Shown here piece after piece: positions 17,873 through 26,285 of a stretch of 64,000 nt of DNA (position 1 is its first letter; the number at the start of each line of letters is the position of its first letter). A program made the translations under genes and the position numbers. The DNA is taken from assembly GCA_041686695.1 (NCBI GenBank), contig JAWLDJ010000001.1:20481-84480 (forward strand), given 5' to 3'. The notes beneath the pieces were generated by a model. It had not been told where the DNA came from. It worked only from the letters and a program-made list of their open reading frames with translations, and searched no databases. Source of the stretch: T1Sed10-7 sp041686695 (GTDB lineage: Bacteria > Actinomycetota > Nitriliruptoria > Nitriliruptorales > Nitriliruptoraceae).

Positions 17873-18801
17873 CAGTAGTGGTACGGGAACGCGGACCAGT
17901 CGGGATCGCGCTTGTCGAGGAAACTGTCGCGCCCCTCGGCGGCCTCGTCGGTCATGTAGGCCAGACGCGTCGCCTCCCCGGCGAACACCTGCTGGCCGAC
18001 CATCCCGTCGTCGGTGGCGTTGAGCGCGAACTTCAGCATCCGCAGCGCCGTGGGGGACTTCGCCGTGATCCGCTCGGCCCACGCCAGCGCGGTCGCCTCG
18101 AGCTCGGCGTGATCCACGACCATGTTGACCATGCCCATGCGGTGCGCGTCGTCGGCGGAGTAGACCTCGCCGAGGAAGAAGATCTCCCGGGCGAACTTCT
18201 GTCCCACCTGCTTGGCGAGGTAGGCGGAACCGAACCCACCGTCGAAGGAGGCGACGTCGAGGTCGGTCTGCTTGAACCTGGCGTGCTCGCGACTGGCGAT
18301 GGTCAGGTCGCAGACCACGTGCAGCGAGTGCCCACCCCCGGCGGCCCAACCCGGGACCACGCAGATCACCGCCTTGGGCATCATCCGGATCAGCCGCTGC
18401 ACCTCCAGGATGTGGAGACGGCCCGAGCGGGCGGGATCGATGTCGACCGCGCTCTCCTCGCCGGGGGCACCGGTGTAGCGGTAGCCATCCCGACCGCGGA
18501 TGCGCTGATCGCCCCCCGAGCAGAAGGCCCACCCGCCGTCCCGCGGCGAGGGCCCGTTGCCCGTCAGCAGCACGCATCCCACATCGGAGGTCGTGCGGGC
18601 GTGCTCGAGCGCCCGCAGCAACTCGTCGACGGTGTGGGGACGGAAGGCGTTGCGCACCGCCGGGCGATCGAAGGCGACGCGGACCGTGGGCAGATCGCCA
18701 CCCGTCGAGGGGTCCACCGCGCGGTGGTAGGTCACGTCGGTCAGGTCGGCGAAGCCGTCCACCGGACGCCAGCGTTCGGCATCGAAGAGCTCGGAGACCA
18801 T
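17872..18801 (-). CDS. menB: 1,4-dihydroxy-2-naphthoyl-CoA synthase
   Basis: Crotonase-family Dieckmann cyclase converting o-succinylbenzoyl-CoA to DHNA-CoA. 309 residues with the oxyanion-hole region FCSGGDQRIRGRDGY, the GWAAGGGHSLHVVCDLTIAS core, SFDGGFGSAYLA, and a C-terminal end in FPYHY. First gene of the menB-A-C-D operon, divergent from menE with 77 nt between them. Confidence 0.97.
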   Translation of the reverse strand: MVSELFDAERWRPVDGFADLTDVTYHRAVDPSTGGDLPTVRVAFDRPAVRNAFRPHTVDELLRALEHARTTSDVGCVLLTGNGPSPRDGGWAFCSGGDQRIRGRDGYRYTGAPGEESAVDIDPARSGRLHILEVQRLIRMMPKAVICVVPGWAAGGGHSLHVVCDLTIASREHARFKQTDLDVASFDGGFGSAYLAKQVGQKFAREIFFLGEVYSADDAHRMGMVNMVVDHAELEATALAWAERITAKSPTALRMLKFALNATDDGMVGQQVFAGEATRLAYMTDEAAEGRDSFLDKRDPDWSAFPYHY

Positions 18802-18834
18802 GGTGCGCTCCCGGTGGATGGGTCGACGGCCTCG

Positions 18835-18840
18835 TACGCT
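18835..18840 (+). promoter_or_regulatory. Candidate -10 box for menE
   Basis: TACGCT fits the TAnnnT -10 pattern and would give a leader of about 32 nt containing the menE ribosome site (CAGGAG). The -35 region is not recognisable. Confidence 0.35.
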
Positions 18841-18878
18841 ACCGCAGGGTCCCCCGCCGCCCTCAGGAGCCGAGCACC

Positions 18879-20078
18879 GTGGCAGAGCTGTACGCCCTGC
18901 GGGTCGATCGCGCCCGCACGGGCGCGCTGTTGGCGTGGACGTGGGAGCGGTCAGCGGCTGCCGTGGTGCTGCCCGAGGACGCCCCCGAGCCCACGGTCCG
19001 CCGGCTCCTCGACCAACTCGCGCCCGCAGCCCTGGTCGAGCTCGGACGGGACGGAGGCCTCCGACGGCAGGCGCTGCCCGATCCGGCCCCGGTCGACGAC
19101 GAGGTCGCGCTGGTCGTCACCACCTCGGGAAGCTCCGGGAGACCGAAGGGGGTCGAACTGGACCACGCCGCGGTGCAGGCCTCGGTGGCCGCGGGCCTGC
19201 GGCGGCTCGGTGCACGCCCCGGCGACCGCTGGGGACTGGCGCTGCCCACCCACCACGTGGCTGGCATCACGGTGCACCTCAGGGCCGCCGCGCTGGGGAC
19301 CGAGGCGGTGGTGGCCCCCGACACCCCCTCGGTCGCCGACCTCGACGTCGAGCACATCGCCCTGGTGCCGAGCCAGCTGGATCGGCTCCTGACCCTCGGC
19401 GCCCCGCTGGCACGCTTCACGACGATCCTGCTCGGCGGCGCGCCGGCCTCACGCGCGTTGCTGGAGCGAGCCGAGGTGGCCGGCGCCACGGTCGTGCGGT
19501 CCTACGGGATGACGGAGACGGTGGGCGGCTGCGTCTACGACGGCGTGCCGCTCGACGGCGTCGAGGTGGAGGTCGGCACCGACCGGGTGCTCCGGCTCCG
19601 CGGTCCGGTCCTGTGCCGCGGTTACCGGGCGCGCGACCCCCGTGGCCGCGTCCGGTCGACCCCCGCGGTGGATCCGGAGGGGTGGTTCCGCACCAGCGAC
19701 CTCGGTCGCTGGTCCCACGGCCGCCTCGAGGTGCTGGGACGCGCCGACGACGTCCTGGTCTCCGGCGGCGAGAACGTGCCCCTGCCAGCCGTGCTCGAGC
19801 GGCTGCTGTCGCATCCCGGGGTGGCTGACGCCGCCGTGCTGCCCGCCCCCGACCGACGGTGGGGCCAGGTGCCCGTCGCCGTGGTGGTACCACGCGATCC
19901 GGGGGCACCTCCGAGACTCGAGCAGCTCCGCGCGCACGTGCGCCGGGATGCGCCGGCGGCGTACGCCCCCGGGCGACTGCTCGTGCTGCCGGCGCTGCCG
20001 CGGGACCAGATGGGCAAGCTCTCGCGGCCGCAGCTCGAACGGCTGGTGGCCGAGGCCCGTTCCGTCACCGTGCGGTAG
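18879..20078 (+). CDS. menE: o-Succinylbenzoate-CoA ligase
   Basis: AMP-forming acyl-CoA synthetase activating o-succinylbenzoate. 399 residues, shorter than most ANL enzymes but typical of actinobacterial MenE. Residues 81-91 are the P-loop TTSGSSGRPKG. Further on come YGMTETVGG, the hinge region GRADDVLVSGGENV, and the C-terminal DQMGKLSRPQ with the adenylation Lys about residue 380. Starts with GTG after CAGGAG. Divergent from menB and convergent with rskA. Confidence 0.95.
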   Translation: MAELYALRVDRARTGALLAWTWERSAAAVVLPEDAPEPTVRRLLDQLAPAALVELGRDGGLRRQALPDPAPVDDEVALVVTTSGSSGRPKGVELDHAAVQASVAAGLRRLGARPGDRWGLALPTHHVAGITVHLRAAALGTEAVVAPDTPSVADLDVEHIALVPSQLDRLLTLGAPLARFTTILLGGAPASRALLERAEVAGATVVRSYGMTETVGGCVYDGVPLDGVEVEVGTDRVLRLRGPVLCRGYRARDPRGRVRSTPAVDPEGWFRTSDLGRWSHGRLEVLGRADDVLVSGGENVPLPAVLERLLSHPGVADAAVLPAPDRRWGQVPVAVVVPRDPGAPPRLEQLRAHVRRDAPAAYAPGRLLVLPALPRDQMGKLSRPQLERLVAEARSVTVR

Positions 20079-20095
20079 CCGAGCGCTGGTGCCAC

Positions 20096-20941
20096 TCAGC
20101 CGAGCTGGAGGGTCATCATCGGCTCGTCACTGGGGACCGGGGACCCACCTTCGGGCTCGATGGTGATACCGACCGCGGTCGCCCGCGCCACGTCTCCGGT
20201 CATGACACGGGTCGCGCGGCCCTGGTCATCGGGGTCGAACAGGCCGGCGGGGACGGCGCCGTCCGGGGTGATGAGCCACAGGACGTAGGTGTGCTCGTGC
20301 GGCGCCGGCTCCCAGCCCTCCGCGATGAACACCGCCTCCCCGCGGGTCGGGGACGCCACGACGCGACCCAGGAGGTCATCGTGGGTGACGGAGACGGTGA
20401 CCACATCCGGTGCCGCCAGGACGTCGGTCACCGCCGAGGAGGTCAGGACCGGGGCATCGACGGTCCGCCGCTCGAGGTCGGCCAGGCGCTCGGTGACCGC
20501 GCCCAGCTCGGCCGAGGTCTGTTCCGCCGTGCCGGCGATCACCTCGAGGTTGGCGACCTGCCCCTGCAGCGAGGCCACCACCGCGGCGAGCCCCCCGACG
20601 GCCACGAGCAGCAGGGCTGCGGCGATGCCGAGACCGTTGGCCACCCACCGAGGTACGGCGCGGCGGGCAGCGAGCTTCTCGACGGGGGCCTCGACGACCG
20701 GCTCGGGCCGCTCCTGGCGGACCGCGTCGATCTCGGTGAGGATCCGCCCGCGCAGCCCCGCCGACGGCCCCGCCACGGAGATGGCTCCGAGCCGCGCAGC
20801 GGTCGCCTGCAGCTCCTGCACCTCCTGTTCGCACGCACCGCACACGGCCAGGTGCGCCTCGAACAGCACCCGCTCGTCCTCCGGGAGGGCGTCGACGGCA
20901 TAGGCGCCGGTGAGGGTGTGCAGATCGGGATACGACGACAT
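20096..20941 (-). CDS. rskA: Anti-sigma-K-like factor
   Basis: Membrane anti-sigma factor. 281 residues. The cytoplasmic anti-sigma domain has the zinc motif HLAVCGACE (H-x3-C-x2-C) near residue 30. One membrane helix lies around residues 100-125 after RRAVPRWVANG, and the extracytoplasmic C-terminal domain is of RskA type (EHTYVLWLITPDGAVPAGLF). The ATG overlaps the sigma-factor stop by one base; a GTG one codon earlier is possible. Presumably released by regulated proteolysis; the signal is unknown. Confidence 0.9.
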   Translation of the reverse strand: MSSYPDLHTLTGAYAVDALPEDERVLFEAHLAVCGACEQEVQELQATAARLGAISVAGPSAGLRGRILTEIDAVRQERPEPVVEAPVEKLAARRAVPRWVANGLGIAAALLLVAVGGLAAVVASLQGQVANLEVIAGTAEQTSAELGAVTERLADLERRTVDAPVLTSSAVTDVLAAPDVVTVSVTHDDLLGRVVASPTRGEAVFIAEGWEPAPHEHTYVLWLITPDGAVPAGLFDPDDQGRATRVMTGDVARATAVGITIEPEGGSPVPSDEPMMTLQLG

Positions 20942-21549
20942 CACGCCACCCCCAACGCATCACGCAGGCGGATCAGACCGTCGCGCATGCGGGTCTTGAC
21001 CGTGCCGAGCGGGGTGTCCAGCAGCTCGGCCACCTCGCGATAGGTGTAGCCCTGGTAGTAGGCCAGCTCGACCGCTTGCCGTTGCAGATCGGTGAGGGTG
21101 GACAGCGCCGTGCGGACCTGCTCGTGCTCGAACGAGACCTCGACGCGCTCACTGACCTCGTCGAAATCCCGCGCGTAGTGCTGATCGGCCACACGTTGGG
21201 TGCGGTTCCTGGACGCCTGCTCGGAACGCACACGGTCGATGGCCCGCCGATGCGCCATGGTCAGGATCCAGGTCCGTGCGGAGCCGCGATCGGGGTCGAA
21301 CCGCACGGCGCTGCGCCACACCTCGACCATGACCTCCTGCGTCACCTCCTCCGACTGGGCGGGATCGCGCACGACCCGCCGCACGATGCCGTGGACGAGG
21401 GAGCCGATGCGGTCGTAGAGGGCCGCGAACGCGGCCTGGTCACCCCGCGCCACCGCCAGGAGGAGGACCTCCTCATCGCGCGCCTGCTCGGGGGCCCTCA
21501 CCTCGTCGGGTCCGGCGACCGGGTGCAGCCAACGATCTTCGAGCGCCAC
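20941..21549 (-). CDS. sigK: ECF sigma factor, SigK-like
   Basis: 202 residues with sigma region 2 (FAALYDRIGSLVHGIVRR to DRGSARTWILTMAHRRAIDRVR) and region 4 (DLQRQAVELAYYQGYTYREVAELL with the helix-turn-helix GTVKTRMRDG). GTG start after GGAGG. Co-translated with rskA, the usual sigma/anti-sigma arrangement. An inverted repeat lies just upstream. In mycobacteria SigK controls secreted antigens; what this one controls cannot be read from the window. Confidence 0.9.
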   Translation of the reverse strand: MALEDRWLHPVAGPDEVRAPEQARDEEVLLLAVARGDQAAFAALYDRIGSLVHGIVRRVVRDPAQSEEVTQEVMVEVWRSAVRFDPDRGSARTWILTMAHRRAIDRVRSEQASRNRTQRVADQHYARDFDEVSERVEVSFEHEQVRTALSTLTDLQRQAVELAYYQGYTYREVAELLDTPLGTVKTRMRDGLIRLRDALGVA

Positions 21550-21576
21550 ACCACCCTCCGCCGTCGGTCCGACTCC

Positions 21577-21593
21577 ACCGGTCGGCGACCGGT
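21577..21593. promoter_or_regulatory. Inverted repeat in sigK leader
   Basis: ACCGGTC-GGC-GACCGGT, a perfect 7-bp inverted repeat with a 3-nt centre, 28 nt before the sigK start. It could be an operator or a leader hairpin. No ECF-type GGAAC...GTT promoter is evident beside it. Confidence 0.35.
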
Positions 21594-21717
21594 TGACAGG
21601 ACCGCGCCGATCACGGTCTCACCCCTTCTTCGGTAACCGAGGCCCTGCGGGTTGGCCGTCGTCGCTGCCGATGCGCGTGGACCCGACGCAGCGGTCCTGC
21701 CGGCACCACCGACCCGC

Positions 21718-22932
21718 CTAGAGATCAGCGTAGGAGTGCAGCCCGACGACCACGTAGTTCGCGATCAGGTAGGTGCCCATGAGCACGATGAACGCCGCGA
21801 CACCGATCCACGCGGCACCCCGGCCCTTGACACCTCGGGTCGCTCGGGCGTGGAGGTAGCCGGCGTACGCGATCCAGGTCAGGAAGGCGCCGGTCTCCTT
21901 CGGGTCCCACCCCCAGAACCGCCCCCAGGACACCTCCGCCCACATCGCGCCGGCGATCGTGCCGACGGTCCACAGCACGAACGCGAAGGCCGTCGTGCGG
22001 TGGGCGATGCCGTCCATCGTCGCCGTCGAGGGCAGGAAGGGCACGAACCAGCGGGCGAGCAGCGCGGCGGCCACCATGGTGAGGTTGACGGTCAGGAACC
22101 GCCCGAGGCCGGCCGTGAGCGTCTCGGCCGTGGTCAGCCACACCCAGGAGACGAGCGAGGTCCCGAGGAAGGTGCCCACGGCGAGCTTGACCGGTGAGAT
22201 GCCGGCGCGCAACGCGCGGTGGTAGGCCGCGAGCTCGGCCCGGTCGCGTTCATCGTCCGGGTCACTCTCGGGCCCATCGGCCGCCGCGGGCGTCACGGCG
22301 GCGTCCCGCGTGTCCGCGGCCGCACCATCGCTCACGTCGCCGATGTAGGCGGCCCCGACCGTGGAGCCGCCTGCGGACCGTGACCGGCTTCGAGCCACCG
22401 ACAACTCCGCGGTGTCACGGAGCAGGAACAGCGCGTTGAAGATGAACGCGGCCGCGAAGATCCCCATACCGCTGACCAGCAGCGACACGTGGAACGGTCG
22501 CCACCACGTGTCCAGGATCGGCATCAGCGGCCCCGGCTCGGCGTACATGAGCATCGCCATGCCCAGCACCAGGGCCCCGCCGAGCAGGACGAACCCGTCG
22601 AGCTCCGGACGCCGTCGGACGAAGTGCAGGTAGCCGAGTCCGACCACGACCCCGACCAGCGCCATCAGCGAGGTGACCTCGAACATGTTCCCCAGCGGCA
22701 GACGCCCCTGTGCCAGTCCGCGCACGATCTCGTGCGCGACGTGCGCCACGATGCCGAGCACGGCCAGGACCGTGGCGACGCGTCGGGCCAGCCGGCCGCG
22801 ATCACGTACGTCGGTGCGTCCCACGGTCGTCGTCAGGGCGTACAGGGAGACGAACGCCGCCGTCAGGTACAGCATCAGCGTTGTCGGGAAGTACAGCAGT
22901 CGGGACAGCTGCGCGAGCTGGTCGGGGCCCAT
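21718..22932 (-). CDS. ccsB: System II cytochrome c synthetase subunit CcsB/ResC
   Basis: Haem-handling membrane subunit for cytochrome c maturation. 404 residues from MGPDQLAQL, about eight hydrophobic helices, with the haem-binding WWD signature VSWGRFWGWDPKETGAF near residue 340 and conserved His in VAHEIVRG and TWWRPFHVSLL. An unusual Asp/Ala-rich loop of about 60 residues precedes the second half. The start lies 131 nt inside the end of resB. The usual names vary between ccsA, ccsB and resC; I mean the WWD protein. Confidence 0.92.
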   Translation of the reverse strand: MGPDQLAQLSRLLYFPTTLMLYLTAAFVSLYALTTTVGRTDVRDRGRLARRVATVLAVLGIVAHVAHEIVRGLAQGRLPLGNMFEVTSLMALVGVVVGLGYLHFVRRRPELDGFVLLGGALVLGMAMLMYAEPGPLMPILDTWWRPFHVSLLVSGMGIFAAAFIFNALFLLRDTAELSVARSRSRSAGGSTVGAAYIGDVSDGAAADTRDAAVTPAAADGPESDPDDERDRAELAAYHRALRAGISPVKLAVGTFLGTSLVSWVWLTTAETLTAGLGRFLTVNLTMVAAALLARWFVPFLPSTATMDGIAHRTTAFAFVLWTVGTIAGAMWAEVSWGRFWGWDPKETGAFLTWIAYAGYLHARATRGVKGRGAAWIGVAAFIVLMGTYLIANYVVVGLHSYADL

Positions 22933-24607
22933 GGTCACTCCACCTCGAGGTCTCGGCCGTGCGCGGGGCGTTCGGGGTCCCCTCATCGGGGTCGGTCGGA
23001 GAGGGTGTGGCGCTGGTCGCCGCCATCAGTTCGGTGACGAGGTCCTCGAACTCCTGCTCGAAGGCCTCGGGGCGCTGGAACGCCCGGCCGGCGACGGTGA
23101 CCAGGGTACGCGCGGCGGCCGGATCCTCCATCGTCACGACCCACAGGCGTCGACGGTAGGCGTACAACGATCCCAGGAGCCCCAGGACCAGCAGGCCCGA
23201 GCCGAGCAGCAGGTAGGGCACCTGTGGCCGTGAGCTCACCTGGAAGCCGACCCAGCGGCGCAGCTCCGGGAAGGAGATCGTGACCCCCTCCACCTCGATC
23301 GACTGGCCGAGCCTGAGCGCTCCGAAGCCGTCGGAGTCGAGCGCCGCCACGTCGAGCTCGTTGATCGTCTGCTGGGTGGCGCCGAGCCGCAGGTCGCCGC
23401 GGTACTGCTCGAACACCAGTAGCGGCGCGTCGGCCCAGGGCGCACCCGTGGGGACCGGACGTCCGTCCTCACCGTCGGGGGCGTAGGGGTAGAGGAACAC
23501 GTCGAGCCCGAGGTCGGGTTCGGCGGCCGGTGCCTTGACGGCACCACGGTAGAACCCGCCATCGGCCAACACCGGGGTGAGGAAGGTGTCGTGCAGCACC
23601 TCGCCGTCGACCTCGACGACGACGCGCGGGGCGTAGCCCCAGTCCAGCTGCGTGATCCGGGTGCCGTCCAGGTTCAGCGGCTGGTTGCTGTCGACGACGG
23701 CGGCGAAGGGTTCGCCGTCGACCGGCGTGATCTGCACATCGGAGCGGAACACCGTCGGCTGCCCGGCACCGGGGGCCAGAGGGTCACGTACCCAATCGAC
23801 ATGGAACTCCTCGAGCTCCATCCGCCAGCCGTCATGGTCGCTCTCACCGAACCACCGACCCGGGCTGTAGGACCAGTAGGACACCGCGGTGTCCCGGAAG
23901 CCCGGATCGCCTTCGACGACGCCTCGCTGGCCCTCGAAGGTGAGCAGCTGGCCGACGACGATCGCGGCGAGCAGGACGTAGAAGGAGAGGTGGAAGACCA
24001 GGCTCCCACCCTCTCTGGCCCACAGGCCCTTCTCGGCCGCGACCTGGGCCGGACGGCGGTCCGCGCCATCGCCGTCGTGGCGGCGCACCCGCCAACGGCG
24101 CTGCGCCAGCACACGCACCGCGCTGGCGCGTACCTGCTCCGGGGAGTGGTCCGTCACGAAGCTCGTCCGCTCGTCCTGCGCGCCGAGGTGCCGGACGATG
24201 GGTGGCTGGCTGCGCCGCACGAGCCGGACCCAGGCCTTGATGCGTGGGATCAGGCAGGCGGTCAGGCTGATGTACAGCGCCAGCAGGACCGCGAGGAAGA
24301 TCGCGGAGCCGTACACGTCGAAGGCTCCGACCGCGTCCAGGACCTGGCTGACCACCACCCCGGGACCGGACTCCCCGGCCCGCCACGCGGCCACGGTGGA
24401 GGGCACGTTGGGTTCCTGCGGCACCCCGGTGGCCACGATGCTGAGCACCGCCAACGCCAACAGGAGGTAGAGCGCCGTGCGCATCCGCGCCAACCAGCGC
24501 CAGCCCATCAGCACGGCGTCCCAGACGAAGGCGACCGGACCGGTCGGCGAGGTTCGTCCACGCCGAAGCGGTGGGTTCTGCTGCGGAGGTGGGGCGGACT
24601 CGGTCAC
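22802..24607 (-). CDS. resB: System II cytochrome c biogenesis protein ResB
   Basis: Membrane partner of CcsB in exporting and attaching haem. 601 residues, GTG start. Three N-terminal helices, a large extracytoplasmic domain (about residues 225-480), then a last helix PYLLLGSGLLVLGLLGSLYAY. Family motifs are GDPGFRDTAVSYWSYSPG and WGYAPRVVVEVDG. The final 45 or so residues are low-complexity and overlap ccsB out of frame by 131 nt, which is long for this family; a late indel or a true overlap are both possible. Confidence 0.92.
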   Translation of the reverse strand: MTESAPPPQQNPPLRRGRTSPTGPVAFVWDAVLMGWRWLARMRTALYLLLALAVLSIVATGVPQEPNVPSTVAAWRAGESGPGVVVSQVLDAVGAFDVYGSAIFLAVLLALYISLTACLIPRIKAWVRLVRRSQPPIVRHLGAQDERTSFVTDHSPEQVRASAVRVLAQRRWRVRRHDGDGADRRPAQVAAEKGLWAREGGSLVFHLSFYVLLAAIVVGQLLTFEGQRGVVEGDPGFRDTAVSYWSYSPGRWFGESDHDGWRMELEEFHVDWVRDPLAPGAGQPTVFRSDVQITPVDGEPFAAVVDSNQPLNLDGTRITQLDWGYAPRVVVEVDGEVLHDTFLTPVLADGGFYRGAVKAPAAEPDLGLDVFLYPYAPDGEDGRPVPTGAPWADAPLLVFEQYRGDLRLGATQQTINELDVAALDSDGFGALRLGQSIEVEGVTISFPELRRWVGFQVSSRPQVPYLLLGSGLLVLGLLGSLYAYRRRLWVVTMEDPAAARTLVTVAGRAFQRPEAFEQEFEDLVTELMAATSATPSPTDPDEGTPNAPRTAETSRWSDHGPRPARAAVPTAVLPDNADAVPDGGVRLPVRPDDDRGTHRRT

Positions 24608-24677
24608 GGTGCGGGATCCTCTGCGACGCTGGTGCGACGGTGGACGTCAAGGGCGGTCCCGGGAACGACAGCGGTGA

Positions 24678-25430
24678 TCAGATCGGTGGCTCGAAGCCCT
24701 GGATCATCGGACGCAGCAGGAACATCAGCTGGTCCCACAAGCCGGTGGCGATCGAGAGCCCCACGGCGACGAGGAAGCTGCCCCCGACGACCTGGAGCGT
24801 GCGAGCGTTGCGCTTGAGGAACTCCAGCGTGCCCGACATGTGCCGGAAGAGCACACCGAACAGCACGAACGGCAGCCCGAGCCCGACGGCGTAGACGAAC
24901 CCGAGAGCCGCGCCGCGTGCGGAGACCCCGGAACTGACGTTCAGCGACAGTGTCAGGATCGCTCCGGCGGCCGGGCCGATACACGGCGTCCACCCCACCC
25001 CGAACACGAACCCGAGCACGGGTGCCGTCGCGAGTCCGCCGCGCGGCGCGCGGTGCAGCAAGCGGTACTCACGGTTGAGCCGCCCCAGTGCCATCAGCAA
25101 CCCGAGCGCGGCGACGACGCCCCCCATGACCACCTGCGCGGTGGCCGAGCGTGCCAGGGTGTTGACCGTGCCGACGGCGAAACCGAGCATCGTGAACGGC
25201 ACGGCGAAACCGAGCACGAACAGCAGGGAGCCGACCAGCACCCGACCGCGGGCCCGGGCATCGGCCGCGGCGAGGTCCTGACCCGACAGACCGGTGACGT
25301 AGGACAGGTACCCGGGCACCAGCGGCAGCACGCAGGGCGAGGCGAAGGACACCAACCCGGCGGTCAAGGCGATCGCCGCCGCGACCAGCAGGTTCGCGTC
25401 GACGATGAGTGCCTGGACGGTCTCGGCCAC
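24678..25430 (-). CDS. ccdA: Thiol-disulfide electron carrier CcdA
   Basis: Six-helix membrane protein passing reducing equivalents from cytoplasmic thioredoxin to extracytoplasmic ResA. 250 residues with the two redox Cys in SFASPCVLPLVPGY and GVGWTPCIGPAAG. GTG start 3 nt after the resA stop, so co-translated with it. Confidence 0.94.
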   Translation of the reverse strand: MAETVQALIVDANLLVAAAIALTAGLVSFASPCVLPLVPGYLSYVTGLSGQDLAAADARARGRVLVGSLLFVLGFAVPFTMLGFAVGTVNTLARSATAQVVMGGVVAALGLLMALGRLNREYRLLHRAPRGGLATAPVLGFVFGVGWTPCIGPAAGAILTLSLNVSSGVSARGAALGFVYAVGLGLPFVLFGVLFRHMSGTLEFLKRNARTLQVVGGSFLVAVGLSIATGLWDQLMFLLRPMIQGFEPPI

Positions 25431-25433
25431 GGT

Positions 25434-25997
25434 TCAGCCCTCGTCGGCGAGCAACGCCGCCAGGGAGGTGGTCTCACGGGTGCCGATCACGCCGAACACC
25501 CGGATGGCGACCCGTCCCTCGCGGTCGATGAACAGCGTGGACGGGATGTTGCGGGGGCCGACGCCGGAGAAGCGGGAGGCGTAGTCGTTGGCCGGGTCGA
25601 ACAGCGAGGGATAGGGGATCTCGAACTCGCCGATGTGGGCGAGGGCGTTGGCCTCGGCATCCTCGATGTTGACCCCGAGGAAGGCGACCTCGTCCGCCGG
25701 CAGCAACTCGTGGGCCGCGTTGAGGTCGGGCTGCTCGACGCGGCAGGGCCCGCACCACGAGGCCCAGAAGTTCACGATCACGACCTGCCCCTCGAAGGCG
25801 TCCAGGCCGAGCTCATCCTGCCCACCCACCACCGGCAGGCGGTCCACGGGTGCGGGCACCCGGTCCTCGACGGGGATGGGACACAGCCCCGGTCGCACCC
25901 CGGGGAGTTGCTCACAGTCGCTGGCCGCCGACGCCCCGCCGCTGCAGGCCACCAGCAGTAGCGCGCCGGCCGCCAGGAGCGGGCCGAACAGGCGCAT
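25434..25997 (-). CDS. resA: Thiol-disulfide oxidoreductase ResA, lipoprotein
   Basis: Extracytoplasmic thioredoxin-fold protein that reduces the CxxCH thiols of apocytochrome c. 187 residues. Lipoprotein signal with LLLVACSG and lipid-anchor Cys18; redox motif WASWCGPC and cis-Pro loop NIPSTLFIDREG. A second Cys pair (CEQLPGVRPGLC) near the N-terminus is not typical. First gene of the resA-ccdA-resB-ccsB operon. Confidence 0.93.
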   Translation of the reverse strand: MRLFGPLLAAGALLLVACSGGASAASDCEQLPGVRPGLCPIPVEDRVPAPVDRLPVVGGQDELGLDAFEGQVVIVNFWASWCGPCRVEQPDLNAAHELLPADEVAFLGVNIEDAEANALAHIGEFEIPYPSLFDPANDYASRFSGVGPRNIPSTLFIDREGRVAIRVFGVIGTRETTSLAALLADEG

Positions 25998-26185
25998 CGA
26001 TCCCTCCGGGTTGACGGTGTGATGGATCCGGCGAGCGGCGGCCGAGCCGCACGGGGCATCGTCGGTGCCGACAGCGGTGAGGGTGCCCGGTGTCCCGCCA
26101 GGAAGCGAACCCGGACGACGAGCGTCCGACCCGCGCTCGGCGCTGACGAGTGCACGACCGGCGCACCGAGCGAGACCGGGTACAA

Positions 26186-26285
26186 CTCGGCGATGGCTCG
26201 GCCAGCGCTACTCGGCGATGGCTCGGCCAGCGCTACTCGGCGATGGCTCGGCCAGCGCTACTCGGCGATGGCTCGGCCAGCGCTA
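26186..26285. repeat. 25-bp tandem repeat, four perfect copies, at the end of the bc operon
   Basis: Unit ctcggcgatggctcggccag plus cgcta, repeated exactly four times. The last copy supplies the TAG stop codon of the upstream membrane-protein gene, so the array starts inside the gene and continues into the untranslated region. Each unit contains small complementary arms (TGGC/GCCA, AGCGCT). It could end transcription of the bc operon before resA or simply be slippage-derived. Confidence 0.95.
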
